A stretch of DNA of 64,000 nucleotides from Bradyrhizobium sp. LMTR 3 (GTDB lineage: Bacteria > Pseudomonadota > Alphaproteobacteria > Rhizobiales > Xanthobacteraceae). The notes under the pieces were generated by a model. It did no database searches. It was not told where the DNA came from and saw nothing but the letters and a program-made list of their open reading frames with translations. The position numbers and the translations under genes are program-made. The DNA is taken from contig NZ_MAXC01000003.1 in assembly GCF_001693485.1 (NCBI RefSeq), forward strand, positions 124,001-188,000, in the 5' to 3' direction. Each line of letters begins with the position of its first letter. Within the stretch, counting starts at the first letter, position 1. Below, piece after piece: positions 45,924 to 54,315 of this stretch.

Positions 45924-46184
45924 TCATCCGCTGTGTCTCAGCCGCGGCTTGGGCAAAATTGCCGGCTGCGGCGACAGGCGCCCGCCGTGGGCCTCTTCGT
46001 GCATCGACCGCAAATAGTGCTCGGCGTGCTGAAGATAGTTTTCGGCTGCGATCAGATCGCCCTTCAGCGCTTCAGCGCGCGCCAACTCTACGTAGCGCTC
46101 GTAATTCCGTTGTGCGTTCTGAGACTGCCTCGGGGGGCGGGTCCTGACGACTTTGCTTTTCCGTGACTGTGTTCTTCTCGCCAT
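45924..46184 (-). CDS. Short DUF4167-type protein
   Basis: 86 residues. The core 'SQNAQRNYERYVELARAEAL' and 'AENYLQHAEHYLRSM' matches the conserved start of DUF4167 proteins, which in most alphaproteobacteria are longer and very basic. The Arg/Lys-rich N-terminus suggests nucleic-acid contact. It has no partner in an obvious operon. Confidence 0.85.
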   Translation of the reverse strand: MARRTQSRKSKVVRTRPPRQSQNAQRNYERYVELARAEALKGDLIAAENYLQHAEHYLRSMHEEAHGGRLSPQPAILPKPRLRHSG

Positions 46185-46218
46185 TGTGCTAGCTGTAAAA
46201 CTGATCTGCGGCGCAAGG

Positions 46219-46722
46219 CTATCGCCGACGACGCGTTCTGGTCCGGGCTGCCTTCTTGGCTGCCGCAGATCGCTGCGCCGGGCCTTTGGTCTTTACGGCC
46301 TTCCGAGCCGCCGCTGAGCGGGCCGAGGCGGAGCGACGCGAGGCGGCGCTTCGTGCTTGTTTCGACAGTGCTGCACGTGACGCCGTGCCGCGTGGTTCAC
46401 GCTTGAGGGTCTGCGATACAGCACGTGAAACGCGCGGCCGGCGTCGGGTCTTTCGCTTGCCCTGCCCCGCCTCATAGGCGTATTCGGCACTTCTGCGGGT
46501 CCTTGCCTTGGCCTTGCCTTTTGCCGGCGGACGGAGCGGAACACCCGCACGCCTCGCCTTGGACAGGCCGATTGCAATCGCCTGCTGCGGCGATCTCGCT
46601 CCATGTTGGCCACGGCGGACTTTGCGAATCTCCTCATGCACAAATTCGCCCGCCTGGGTGGTTGGCGATTTGCCCGCGCGTTTATCCCGTCTGGCCTTCT
46701 GCACTGTTCTTCGCTCTGGCAT
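46219..46722 (-). CDS. DUF6496 protein with histone H1-like basic tail
   Basis: 167 residues from the ATG behind GGAG. Residues 1-65 form the DUF6496 domain ('KSPTTQAGEFVHEEIRKVRR', 'GARSPQQAIAIGLSKARRAG'). The rest is almost only Arg, Ala, Lys and Ser with 'AAKKA' and 'SAASRR' repeats, like bacterial H1-type nucleoid proteins. It probably binds DNA. The longer open frame upstream (to 46893) lacks a ribosome site. Confidence 0.85.
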   Translation of the reverse strand: MPERRTVQKARRDKRAGKSPTTQAGEFVHEEIRKVRRGQHGARSPQQAIAIGLSKARRAGVPLRPPAKGKAKARTRRSAEYAYEAGQGKRKTRRRPRVSRAVSQTLKREPRGTASRAALSKQARSAASRRSASARSAAARKAVKTKGPAQRSAAAKKAARTRTRRRR

Positions 46723-46961
46723 GATCGACTCCAATTGGTGGTGCATCGCCCCGCGAAACGGCTCTGCCAGTAGCCGTTCTCTCAAGACACTAACGTCCGA
46801 CCGCGGGAAATGGTCCCGGACGCTTTGGCCGGATACCCCGCGCGCCGGCTCGCTGCTTGCCACCGAGAATTTCGCCGATGTCATACAATGCACGCGACGC
46901 CGTACGGCGAATTGGGCACGATCTTGGGCTGGATGGTCCGTCAGGACAGTGGAAGGTCCAC

Positions 46962-46997
46962 CAAAACGAAAACTCCCGCAGCGTCAGCTACGGGAGT
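46962..46997 (-). terminator. Rho-independent terminator of tRNA-fMet
   Basis: On the minus strand, stem ACTCCCG/CGGGAGT with an inner AGC/GCT extension is followed by TTTTCGTTTT. It begins 12 bases after the tRNA 3' end. Confidence 0.88.
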
Positions 46998-47008
46998 GTC
47001 GGTATCGT

Positions 47009-47085
<77 letters not shown>

Positions 47086-47408
47086 TTAAACCGTTGCACT
47101 GCCTTCGAAAAACCGGACCCGACGTGAAAGCCGGCCAACGCGTGGTCGCGCCGATCGATCCCGTCCGGAGGCTTCCTGAGAAGGCGACCCGGGCAAGGCC
47201 ATCGGGTGCGAGGGGTATGTATCAACGTCACCCTGCTTTGGAAAGGGGCAAGAAGGGGCTTTTGCAGATTTTATGACAGCAAAAACGAGGGGTTGGAGCG
47301 TCAAAACCGGCCTTTGGAACCGCTCTTGCCATAAACGCCGCAAAAGCGGAGTTTTGTGCCCAAAGCCGCGGCCCGTCAGGTCGCCAAAACAAAAAATCCG
47401 GGAGGGGG
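47086..47408. other. Intergenic region (323 bases) upstream of the GMC oxidoreductase
   Basis: Lies between divergent tRNA-fMet and the oxidoreductase gene, so it contains both promoters. I see no coding frame or repeat; a small CCGC-aaaa-GCGG hairpin occurs at 47338-47349. Confidence 0.5.
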
Positions 47409-49022
47409 ATGGGCGTGACCGATATCTTCGATTTCGTGGTGGTGGGTGGCGGCTCCGGCGGCTGCACGGTGGCGGGACGGCTATCGGAGGATCGGAAGAC
47501 GTCGGTGGCGCTACTCGATGCCGGCGGCAGGAATGACAATTGGGTGGTCACGACGCCGTTCGCGCTCGTGCTGATGGTCGCCGGCAACGTCAACAACTGG
47601 GCCTTCAGCACCGTGCCGCAGAAGGGCCTCAACGGTCGCATCGGCTATCAGCCGCGCGGCAAGGGGCTCGGCGGATCGTCAGCGATCAACGCGATGGTCT
47701 ATATCCGCGGCCACCGCGCCGACTATGATCAATGGGCCTCGCTCGGCAATACCGGCTGGTCGTTCGCCGACGTGCTGCCCTACTTCAAGCGCGCCGAAGA
47801 CAATGCCGATTTTGACGGCGAGTACCACGGCAAGGGCGGCCCGCTCGCGGTCAACAAGTCGCGTACCGGCAATCCGGTGCAGCAGATTTTTCTGCAGGCG
47901 GCGCAGGAAGCGCAGTTTCGCCTGCGCGAGGATTTCAACGCCGACGAGCACGAGGGCCTCGGCATCTATCAACTGACGCAGAGGAACGGCGAACGCTGCA
48001 GCGCCGCGCGCGCCTATATCCACCCGCATATGGGACGCCGCGCCAATCTGCGTGTCGAGACCCACGCCCACGCCACTCGCGTCCTGTTCGAAGGCAAGCG
48101 CGCGGTCGGCGTCGAGTACCGGCAGGGCAAGGAGCTGAAGCAGATCCGCGCCCGGCGCGAGGTGATCCTCTCCGCCGGCGCGTTCCAGACCCCGCATCTC
48201 CTGATGCTGTCGGGCATCGGCGACAGCGCCGAGCTTGCAAAGCACGGCATTGCCACCATGCATTATCTGCCCGGCGTCGGGCAGAACCTGCAGGACCATC
48301 CGGATTTCGTGTTCGGCTACATGTCCGACAATCCCCACTTCAACGGCATTTCACTCAAAGCGCTGCCGCGGCTGCTGCGGGCCATCCGACAGTATCGCCG
48401 CGAACGCACCGGGCCGATGACGTCGAATTTCGCCGAATGCGGCGGCTTCCTGAAAACCCGACCCGATCTCGACATCCCGGACATCCAGCTTCATTTCGGC
48501 ATGGCGATGGCCGACGATCATGGCCGCAAGCGCCATCGCGGCACCGGCTTCTCCTGCCACGTCTGCCTGCTGCGGCCGAAGAGCCGCGGCAGCGTTTCGC
48601 TGCTCGGCGCCGATCCATTTGCGCCGCCGCTGATCGATCCGAATTTCTTCGACGAGACGGAGGACCTGGAAACCATGGTTGCCGGCTTCAAGACCACGCG
48701 CCGGCTGATGGAGACGCCGGCGCTGCGCGCGTTGCAGAAGAAGGAGATGTTCACGGAAGGCGTGCATAGCGATGACGACATCCGCGACGTGTTGCGCGCC
48801 CGCGTCGACACCGTCTATCATCCTGTCGGCACTGCCAAGATGGGCGTCAACGATCCCATGGCAGTGGTCGATCCGAAGCTGAAAGTGTACGGCGTCGAAG
48901 GATTGCGCGTGGTCGATGCGTCGATCATGCCGACCCTGATCGGCGGCAATACCAATGCACCGACGATCATGATCGGGGAAAAGGCCGCCGACATGATCAG
49001 AGCGGAGATGCGGGCGGGTTGA
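47409..49022 (+). CDS. GMC family FAD oxidoreductase (choline/alcohol dehydrogenase type)
   Basis: 537 residues behind a strong GGGAGGGG site. FAD motif 'DFVVVGGGSGGCTVAGRLSE', GMC signature 1 'GKGLGGSSAINAMVYIRG' and signature 2 'GAFQTPHLLMLSGIG' are intact; the C-terminal His/Asn catalytic pair appears in 'YHPVGTAKMG' and 'NTNAPTIMIGEKAADMI'. It oxidises an alcohol to an aldehyde, substrate not readable. It heads the catabolic region on the plus strand. Confidence 0.94.
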   Translation: MGVTDIFDFVVVGGGSGGCTVAGRLSEDRKTSVALLDAGGRNDNWVVTTPFALVLMVAGNVNNWAFSTVPQKGLNGRIGYQPRGKGLGGSSAINAMVYIRGHRADYDQWASLGNTGWSFADVLPYFKRAEDNADFDGEYHGKGGPLAVNKSRTGNPVQQIFLQAAQEAQFRLREDFNADEHEGLGIYQLTQRNGERCSAARAYIHPHMGRRANLRVETHAHATRVLFEGKRAVGVEYRQGKELKQIRARREVILSAGAFQTPHLLMLSGIGDSAELAKHGIATMHYLPGVGQNLQDHPDFVFGYMSDNPHFNGISLKALPRLLRAIRQYRRERTGPMTSNFAECGGFLKTRPDLDIPDIQLHFGMAMADDHGRKRHRGTGFSCHVCLLRPKSRGSVSLLGADPFAPPLIDPNFFDETEDLETMVAGFKTTRRLMETPALRALQKKEMFTEGVHSDDDIRDVLRARVDTVYHPVGTAKMGVNDPMAVVDPKLKVYGVEGLRVVDASIMPTLIGGNTNAPTIMIGEKAADMIRAEMRAG

Positions 49023-49028
49023 TTGCCC

Positions 49029-49187
49029 CATCATTGCGAGAAATCGTAGGGTGGGCAAAGCCAACGGGTCGCGCGAACGCGCGCCCGATGACAGGCTCCG
49101 CGTGCCCACCATTGCAGTATCGATGCGGATGGATGGTGGGCACGGCGCTGGCGCGCCTTTGCCCACCCTACGATTCTCGCAATGATG
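49029..49187. repeat. Palindromic intergenic repeat, family B, with extended arms
   Basis: Almost perfect 31-base inverted arms: 'catcattgcgagaaatcgta' plus 'gggtgggcaaag' at 49029-49060, and the reverse complement at 49157-49187. Inner blocks 'gtgcccaccatt' and 'atggtgggcac' repeat the same core. The outer 'cattgcgag' links it to family C at 53545. It follows the GMC gene stop by six bases. Confidence 0.8.
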
Positions 49188-49318
49188 AGAGAGCCGATTT
49201 CCGGGATCGCAAATATGCAATATCCGCACGCCTCGGCGGCTTATCAGAAGCATCCGACTTGGCTAGAGTGGCCGCATCGGACTACAAGAACATCACCTGA
49301 CGGAACGGGAGAGAAAAA

Positions 49319-50101
49319 GTGGATCTTGGGATCAAAGGCCGCCGTGCCATCGTCTGCGCATCGAGCAAGGGCTTGGGACGCGCCTGCGCCATGGCGCTGG
49401 CCAATGAGGGCGTGCATGTCACGTTGACCGCGCGCGGCGCGGAGGCGCTGAAAAAGGCGGCCGACGATATTCGCAAAGCGAGTCCCGGCGTCACGGTAAC
49501 CGAGATTGTCGGAGACATCACGACGCCGGCCGGCCGCGAGGCCGTCCTGAAGGCCTGTCCCGAACCGGACATCCTGATCAACAATGCCGGCGGCCCGCCG
49601 CCCGGCGATTTCCGCAACTGGACCCGCGACGACTGGATCAAGGCGATCGACGCCAACATGCTGACGCCGATCGAACTGATCAAGGCGACGGTGGACGGCA
49701 TGATGGCGCGGAAATTTGGCCGCATCGTCAATATCACCTCGGCCGCGGTGAAGGCGCCGATCGACATATTGGGGCTTTCCAACGGCGCGCGCGCCGGACT
49801 CACCGGCTTCATCGCGGGACTGTCGCGCAAGACCGTGATCAGCAACGTCACCATCAATGCGCTGCTGCCCGGACCGTTCGACACCGACCGCCTGCGCGGT
49901 GTGGGCAAAGCAGAGGCCGAGAAGCGCGGCATCCCGCCGGACCAGGTGTTTGCCGAGCGCGCCAAGCAAAATCCAGCCGGGCGGTTCGGCGATCCGGACG
50001 AATTCGGCTACGCCTGCGCCTTCCTGTGCGGCGCCAAGGCTGGCTTCATCACCGGCCAGAACATCCTGCTCGACGGCGGTGCTTTCCCTGGCACGCTATG
50101 A
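49319..50101 (+). CDS. Short-chain dehydrogenase/reductase lacking the usual catalytic Tyr-Lys
   Basis: 260 residues starting at GTG. The NAD(P) motif 'IVCASSKGLGRACAMALA' (family TGxxxGxG, here ASSKGLG), 'ILINNAGGPPP' and 'RIVNITSAAVKAP' are present. Where YxxxK is expected the sequence reads 'LGLSNGARAGLTGF', so Tyr and Lys are replaced (Ser and Arg in the best alignment). It keeps the closing 'GFITGQNILLDGGAFPG'. It may be an altered enzyme or a non-catalytic binder. The next gene overlaps by four bases (ATGA). Confidence 0.88.
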   Translation: MDLGIKGRRAIVCASSKGLGRACAMALANEGVHVTLTARGAEALKKAADDIRKASPGVTVTEIVGDITTPAGREAVLKACPEPDILINNAGGPPPGDFRNWTRDDWIKAIDANMLTPIELIKATVDGMMARKFGRIVNITSAAVKAPIDILGLSNGARAGLTGFIAGLSRKTVISNVTINALLPGPFDTDRLRGVGKAEAEKRGIPPDQVFAERAKQNPAGRFGDPDEFGYACAFLCGAKAGFITGQNILLDGGAFPGTL

Positions 50102-51102
50102 GGGCAGTCTGGTACGAGCGAACCGGGCCGGCACAGGAAGTGCTGGCCTATGGCGAGATGCCGACGCCGGTGGCCGGCCCGGGCGAAGTCCGGGTGCGGC
50201 TGGAGGCGTCCGGCGTCAATCCCGCCGATGTCGGCCGCCGCGGCGGCGGCTACCGGCCGATGGAATATCCGCGCGTCATTCCCAACAGCGATGGCGCCGG
50301 CATCATCGATCAGGTCGGCGACGGCGTCACGCGGCTCAAGATCGGCCAGCGGGCTTGGCTGTTCAACGGCCAGCGCAATGGCCGCGCGTTCGGCACCGCG
50401 GCTGAATATATTGCGCTCGCCGAACATCTGGTGACGCCGCTGCCGGATAGTCTCTCGTTTGCCGAAGGCGCAACGCTGGGCATTCCCGGCATGACGGCAT
50501 GGTGCTGTCTCTATTGCGACGGGCCGATCGTGGGGCAGACCGTGCTCGTCACCGGCGGTGCCGGCGCGGTCGGGCACTATGCCGTGCAGCTCGCCAAATG
50601 GGGTGGTGCCAAGGTGATCGCGACGGTCAGTTCGGCAGCCAAGACCGAGCAGGCACGTCTCGCCGGCGCCGACCTCGTCGTCAACTACAAGACTGAGGAC
50701 GTTGTTGCGAAGGCGATGGCCTTCACCGGGCAGCGCGGCGTCGATCGCGTCGTCGATGTCGATTTCGGCGGCAATATCGAGACCACGCTGAAACTGATGG
50801 GCGCCAATTCGACGATTGCAGTCTACGCCACCAACGGCAACCGCACGCCGGTGGTACCCATGCGCGAATTGATGGAGAAATGCATCGCGGTCCGCGCGCT
50901 CGTGCTGTTCGCGCTGCCGCCGCCGCTACTGGCGGCCGCGCAAGCCGACATCACGAAATGGCTGTCGGCAGGTCGGCGCATCCACAACGTCGCCGCGCAG
51001 TTTGCACTCTCGGACACCGCGCTGGCGCACCTTGCAGTGGAGAAAGGCGACAAGCTGGGCACCGTTATCGTGGATTGCGCTCGTCTTCTTCCCGCTGGCT
51101 GA
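50098..51102 (+). CDS. NADPH:quinone reductase / zinc-free alcohol dehydrogenase family
   Basis: 334 residues. GroES-like N-terminus ('GEVRVRLEASGVNPADVGRR', 'NSDGAGIIDQVGDG') and Rossmann motif 'VLVTGGAGAVGHYAVQLAKW'. No catalytic zinc cysteines, as in QOR-type enzymes that reduce quinones or enones with NADPH. ATG sits on the SDR stop codon, so the two are co-translated and likely act on the same substrate chain. Confidence 0.93.
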   Translation: MRAVWYERTGPAQEVLAYGEMPTPVAGPGEVRVRLEASGVNPADVGRRGGGYRPMEYPRVIPNSDGAGIIDQVGDGVTRLKIGQRAWLFNGQRNGRAFGTAAEYIALAEHLVTPLPDSLSFAEGATLGIPGMTAWCCLYCDGPIVGQTVLVTGGAGAVGHYAVQLAKWGGAKVIATVSSAAKTEQARLAGADLVVNYKTEDVVAKAMAFTGQRGVDRVVDVDFGGNIETTLKLMGANSTIAVYATNGNRTPVVPMRELMEKCIAVRALVLFALPPPLLAAAQADITKWLSAGRRIHNVAAQFALSDTALAHLAVEKGDKLGTVIVDCARLLPAG

Positions 51103-51520
51103 CTCCGGAGGAATCGGCCGTCGTTCGCTCCTCGTTCCAGGTAAGGCCGAACTCGTCGAGTCCCTGCGCCAGCAAATCTCCAAGCATCGGCTCGCCGAGA
51201 AGATAGCGCGCGGTGTCGCGGTCTCGCTGGCCGGCCGCTTCCGTACGTAGATCCTCCCATTCCTCGATGGTGGCGTCGCCGCGCCCCAGTCGCATCAGGG
51301 CGACGAGAGCGACCCTCTCGTCCTCGGAAAGCGAGTTGATGAAGCCGGTGATCTCGCCGACGACCGGATCTTTTCCGTTGTCCTGCAACACGTCGATCAT
51401 GTCGTCATCGCCCGCATTCGACCCTGAATCCGGATCGGATGCCCCTTCCTTGACGTCGAACTGCCGGGCTTTCTCGATCAGAAAGCCGATTTTTTCGGGC
51501 GAAATCGTGAGTTCTGGCAT
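51065..51520 (-). CDS. DUF3775 protein
   Basis: 151 residues, acidic, no signal. 'PELTISPEKIGFLIEKARQF', 'SDPDSGSNAGDDDMIDVL' and 'LVALMRLGRGDATIEEW' are the DUF3775 pattern. Start fixed by AGGAA six bases before the ATG. Its 3' end overlaps the end of the quinone-reductase gene by 38 bases on the other strand. Function unknown. Confidence 0.85.
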   Translation of the reverse strand: MPELTISPEKIGFLIEKARQFDVKEGASDPDSGSNAGDDDMIDVLQDNGKDPVVGEITGFINSLSEDERVALVALMRLGRGDATIEEWEDLRTEAAGQRDRDTARYLLGEPMLGDLLAQGLDEFGLTWNEERTTADSSGVSQREEDERNPR

Positions 51521-51637
51521 CGCATGTTCCTCATACGGGCTATGCGATAACGCCAAACGCTGTCGGATGATCCATTGCACCGGCAGATGGAAACCCGCAT
51601 CCTCGCCCGAACAACCAGAAACGAGAGGATGCGCCGG

Positions 51638-52489
51638 ATGCACTGGAACGTGGGCAGGGTCAGGATCACGAGAGCTGTCGAAATGGAGACTGTCGGCAGC
51701 ACCCGTTTCATTCTTCCGCTCGCGACCAACGAGGAAATCCGGAAACTGCCTTGGCTGATCCCGCAATTTGCGACCGAGGAAGGCCGGCTGAAAATGTCGA
51801 TCCATTCGTTCCTGGTCGAGACTCCGTCGCGCCGCATCATCGTCGATACCGGCCTCGGCAACGACAAGCAGGGCCGCAATGTGCCGAGCTGGAACAACCG
51901 GAAGCACCCGTTCCTCGACATGCTGACAGCGGCGGGCTTCCCGCCCGACAGCATCGATACCGTGCTGTGCACGCACCTGCATGTCGACCATGTCGGCTGG
52001 AACACGAAACTCGTCGACGGCAAATGGGTGCCGACCTTCGCCAATGCCCGATATGTGTTCGGCAGAGGCGAATACGAGCACTGGCGCGACCACAGCGATG
52101 CGCCGGACAAGCTCGCGGTATTCGACGATTCCGTGAAGCCGATCACCGACGCCGGCAAATCCGAGCTGGTCGCCAGCGATGCCAGATTGTCGGATGAAAT
52201 CACGCTGATCCCGACCCCCGGCCACAGTCCCGGCCACATGAGCGTCCACATCAAGTCGGACGGCAAGGAAGCCCTGCTGACGGGGGACGTCGCCCATCAT
52301 CCGTGCCAGATGGCCCATCTCGACTGGTCATCGACCGCCGATTCCAATCCCCAGCAGTCGGCCGAAACCCGCCGTGAACTGTTTTCGCGCTTCGCCGACA
52401 CGCCCACACTGGTGATTGGCGGGCACTTCAGTGCCGGTTACATCAAGCGCGATGGCGATGCGTTCAGGTTCGTGGCGCTGAATCCGTAG
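51638..52489 (+). CDS. MBL-fold metallo-hydrolase
   Basis: 283 residues. The zinc motif HxHxDH is intact ('LCTHLHVDHVGWN'), with 'IPTPGHSPGHMSVH' and 'ALLTGDVAHHPCQ' following, as in lactonase-like members. Start chosen at 'MHWNVGRVRI' behind AGAGGA. Its stop codon (TAG) is supplied by the left arm of the repeat at 52486. It resembles the hydrolase at 55527; both may hydrolyse lactones or thioesters, but the substrate is unknown. Confidence 0.9.
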   Translation: MHWNVGRVRITRAVEMETVGSTRFILPLATNEEIRKLPWLIPQFATEEGRLKMSIHSFLVETPSRRIIVDTGLGNDKQGRNVPSWNNRKHPFLDMLTAAGFPPDSIDTVLCTHLHVDHVGWNTKLVDGKWVPTFANARYVFGRGEYEHWRDHSDAPDKLAVFDDSVKPITDAGKSELVASDARLSDEITLIPTPGHSPGHMSVHIKSDGKEALLTGDVAHHPCQMAHLDWSSTADSNPQQSAETRRELFSRFADTPTLVIGGHFSAGYIKRDGDAFRFVALNP

Positions 52490-52574
52490 GGTGGGCAAAG
52501 CGAAGCGTGCCCACCATTCCTTGCCGCTGGCGATGGATGGCGGGCACGGCGCAAAGCGCCTTTGCCCACCCTAC
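52486..52574. repeat. Palindromic intergenic repeat, family B
   Basis: Arms 'gtagggtgggcaaagcg' and 'cgcctttgcccaccctac' with an inner inverted block 'gtgcccaccatt' / 'ggatggcgggcac'. The TAG in the left arm is the stop codon of the preceding hydrolase gene. Same core as at 49029-49187. Confidence 0.85.
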
Positions 52575-52681
52575 CCTGCGCTTTCGGCAGTTGAATTTCC
52601 TGCGCCGCTGTTCCAAGAAGCGTCTGAAGTTTACGAAAATCCCCCGAAATCCTCAAGAAAACCCCCGCAGGGAGCGATAAA

Positions 52682-53524
52682 ATGAAGCTTGTTCGTTACG
52701 GCGCCAAGGGTGCGGAAAAGCCCGGCCTGATCGATAAATCCGGCCAGTTGCGCGATCTTTCCGCCCACGTCAGGGATCTCGACGGAGATGCCTATGCGCC
52801 GGCCTCGCTGGCCAAGCTGGCGGCGCTGGATACCTCCAAGCTTCCCGCCGTCGACGGCAAGCAGCGCCTCGGCGCGCCGGTCACCGGCATCTCGAAATTC
52901 GTCGCGATCGGCCTGAACTACAGCGACCACGCCAAGGAGACGGGATCGCCGATCCCGACCGAGCCGATCTTCTTCATCAAGGCCAACACCTCGCTGTCGG
53001 GCCCGAACGACGCAGTCGAGAAGCCGCGCGGCTCCACCAAGCTTGACTGGGAAGTCGAGATCGCCGCCATCATCGGTACCCGCGCCAAATATGTCTCGGA
53101 GGCCGACGCGCTCAACCACATCGCCGGCTACTGCGTCTGCAACGACGTCTCCGAGCGCAATTTCCAGATCGAGCGGCTCGGTCAGTGGACCAAGGGCAAA
53201 TCGCACGACACGTTCGGCCCGCTCGGCCCGTGGCTCGTCACCAAGGATGAAATCCCCGACGTGCAGAAGCTGTCGATGTGGCTCGATGTCAACGGCAAGC
53301 GCTGCCAGACAGGATCGACCTCGACCATGATCTTCTCGATGGCGAAGTGCATTTCGTATGTCTCGCAGTTCATGACGCTGTTGCCGGGCGATATCGTCAC
53401 CACCGGCACCCCGCCCGGCGTGGGACTCGGCATGAAGCCGCCGACCTTCCTCAACGTCGGCGATGTCGTCACGCTCGGCATCGAAGGACTCGGCGAGCAG
53501 CGCCAGGAAATCATCGCGGCGTGA
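52682..53524 (+). CDS. Fumarylacetoacetate hydrolase family protein
   Basis: 280 residues with GGGAG before the ATG. The metal-binding D-x-E-x-E appears in 'KLDWEVEIAAIIG', with 'AIGLNYSDHAKETG' and 'DIVTTGTPPGVGLGMKPP' typical of the 2-hydroxyhepta-2,4-diene-dioate isomerase / fumarylpyruvate hydrolase group. It cleaves a C-C bond in an aromatic-acid or sugar-acid pathway. Neighbouring GST (which includes maleylacetoacetate isomerase-like members) fits an aromatic breakdown route, only inferred. Confidence 0.92.
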   Translation: MKLVRYGAKGAEKPGLIDKSGQLRDLSAHVRDLDGDAYAPASLAKLAALDTSKLPAVDGKQRLGAPVTGISKFVAIGLNYSDHAKETGSPIPTEPIFFIKANTSLSGPNDAVEKPRGSTKLDWEVEIAAIIGTRAKYVSEADALNHIAGYCVCNDVSERNFQIERLGQWTKGKSHDTFGPLGPWLVTKDEIPDVQKLSMWLDVNGKRCQTGSTSTMIFSMAKCISYVSQFMTLLPGDIVTTGTPPGVGLGMKPPTFLNVGDVVTLGIEGLGEQRQEIIAA

Positions 53525-53544
53525 GCCTGCGCACGTACCAACCC

Positions 53545-53634
53545 CCGTCATTGCGAGGAGCGACAGCGACGAAGCAATCCATCCCTCCATGCGCTCGGAG
53601 ACAATGGACTGCTTCGCTTCGCTCGCAATGACGG
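53545..53634. repeat. Palindromic intergenic repeat, family C
   Basis: Outer arms 'ccgtcattgcgag' and 'ctcgcaatgacgg' are perfect inverted repeats; inner parts 'gaagcaatccat' and 'atggactgcttcg' continue the dyad. This is a common short repeat in Bradyrhizobium-type genomes. It fills the gap between the FAH-family gene and the GST gene. Confidence 0.85.
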
Positions 53635-53677
53635 AGGCCCCAATTCCCAATGTGCTTAGCCTTAAGAGGCTTCTTTC

Positions 53678-54292
53678 ATGAAACTCACCTTCTCCCCCGC
53701 CTCGCCGTTCGCCCGAAAAGTCCGCATCGCCGCGATCGAGACCGGCCTGCTCGACCGAATCGAATTCACTCCGGCGACGGTTGCTCCGGGTCAACCCAAT
53801 GAAGAGTATTCGAAGATCACGCCGCTGAAGAAACTGCCGGTGCTGATCCTCGACAATGGCGACGTCATTCTCGATTCCTATGTCATCGTCGAGTATCTCG
53901 ACGAGCTCGCCGGCGGCGGAAAGCTGATCCCCGCATCCGGGCCCGAGCGATGGAAGGTGAAGAGCGACCATTCCCTGCTGCAGGGCATGCTCGATTCCAT
54001 GCTGCTGTGCCGGTACGAAAAAATGGTGCGGCCGGAAGGGCTGCGCTGGGACGCCTGGCACGACGACCATTGGAGCAGAGCGTGGGCCGGCATGGCGCGG
54101 TTCGAGAACAAGCCCGACGTGCTGTCCGGTCCGTTCAACATTGCGCAGATCGGACTGGTTTGCGTGCTCGGCTATGCGGACTTCCGCTTTGCCGATTGCG
54201 GCTGGCGCAAGGCCTACCCAAAGCTCGATGCCTTTCATCAGAGGATGATGGAGCGGCCGTCGGTGAAGATCTCGGTGCCGCCGGCGGCGTAA
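53678..54292 (+). CDS. Glutathione S-transferase family protein
   Basis: 204 residues. Thioredoxin-fold N-terminus opens with 'MKLTFSPASPFARKVRIAAI' and has the glutathione-binding 'KKLPVLILDNGDVILDSYVI' (cis-Pro then acidic-Ser). An all-helical C-terminal domain follows. Conjugates glutathione to an electrophile or isomerises a substrate; target unknown. It lies 23 bases ahead of the serine hydrolase. Confidence 0.92.
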   Translation: MKLTFSPASPFARKVRIAAIETGLLDRIEFTPATVAPGQPNEEYSKITPLKKLPVLILDNGDVILDSYVIVEYLDELAGGGKLIPASGPERWKVKSDHSLLQGMLDSMLLCRYEKMVRPEGLRWDAWHDDHWSRAWAGMARFENKPDVLSGPFNIAQIGLVCVLGYADFRFADCGWRKAYPKLDAFHQRMMERPSVKISVPPAA

Positions 54293-54315
54293 CGACGAGA
54301 GCAGGAGACGGCAGC

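Noticed and set aside
46723..46893. Longer N-terminus for the DUF6496 protein
   Set aside because: The extra 57 residues have no ribosome site and do not match the domain start, while ATG 46722 has GGAG at the right distance.
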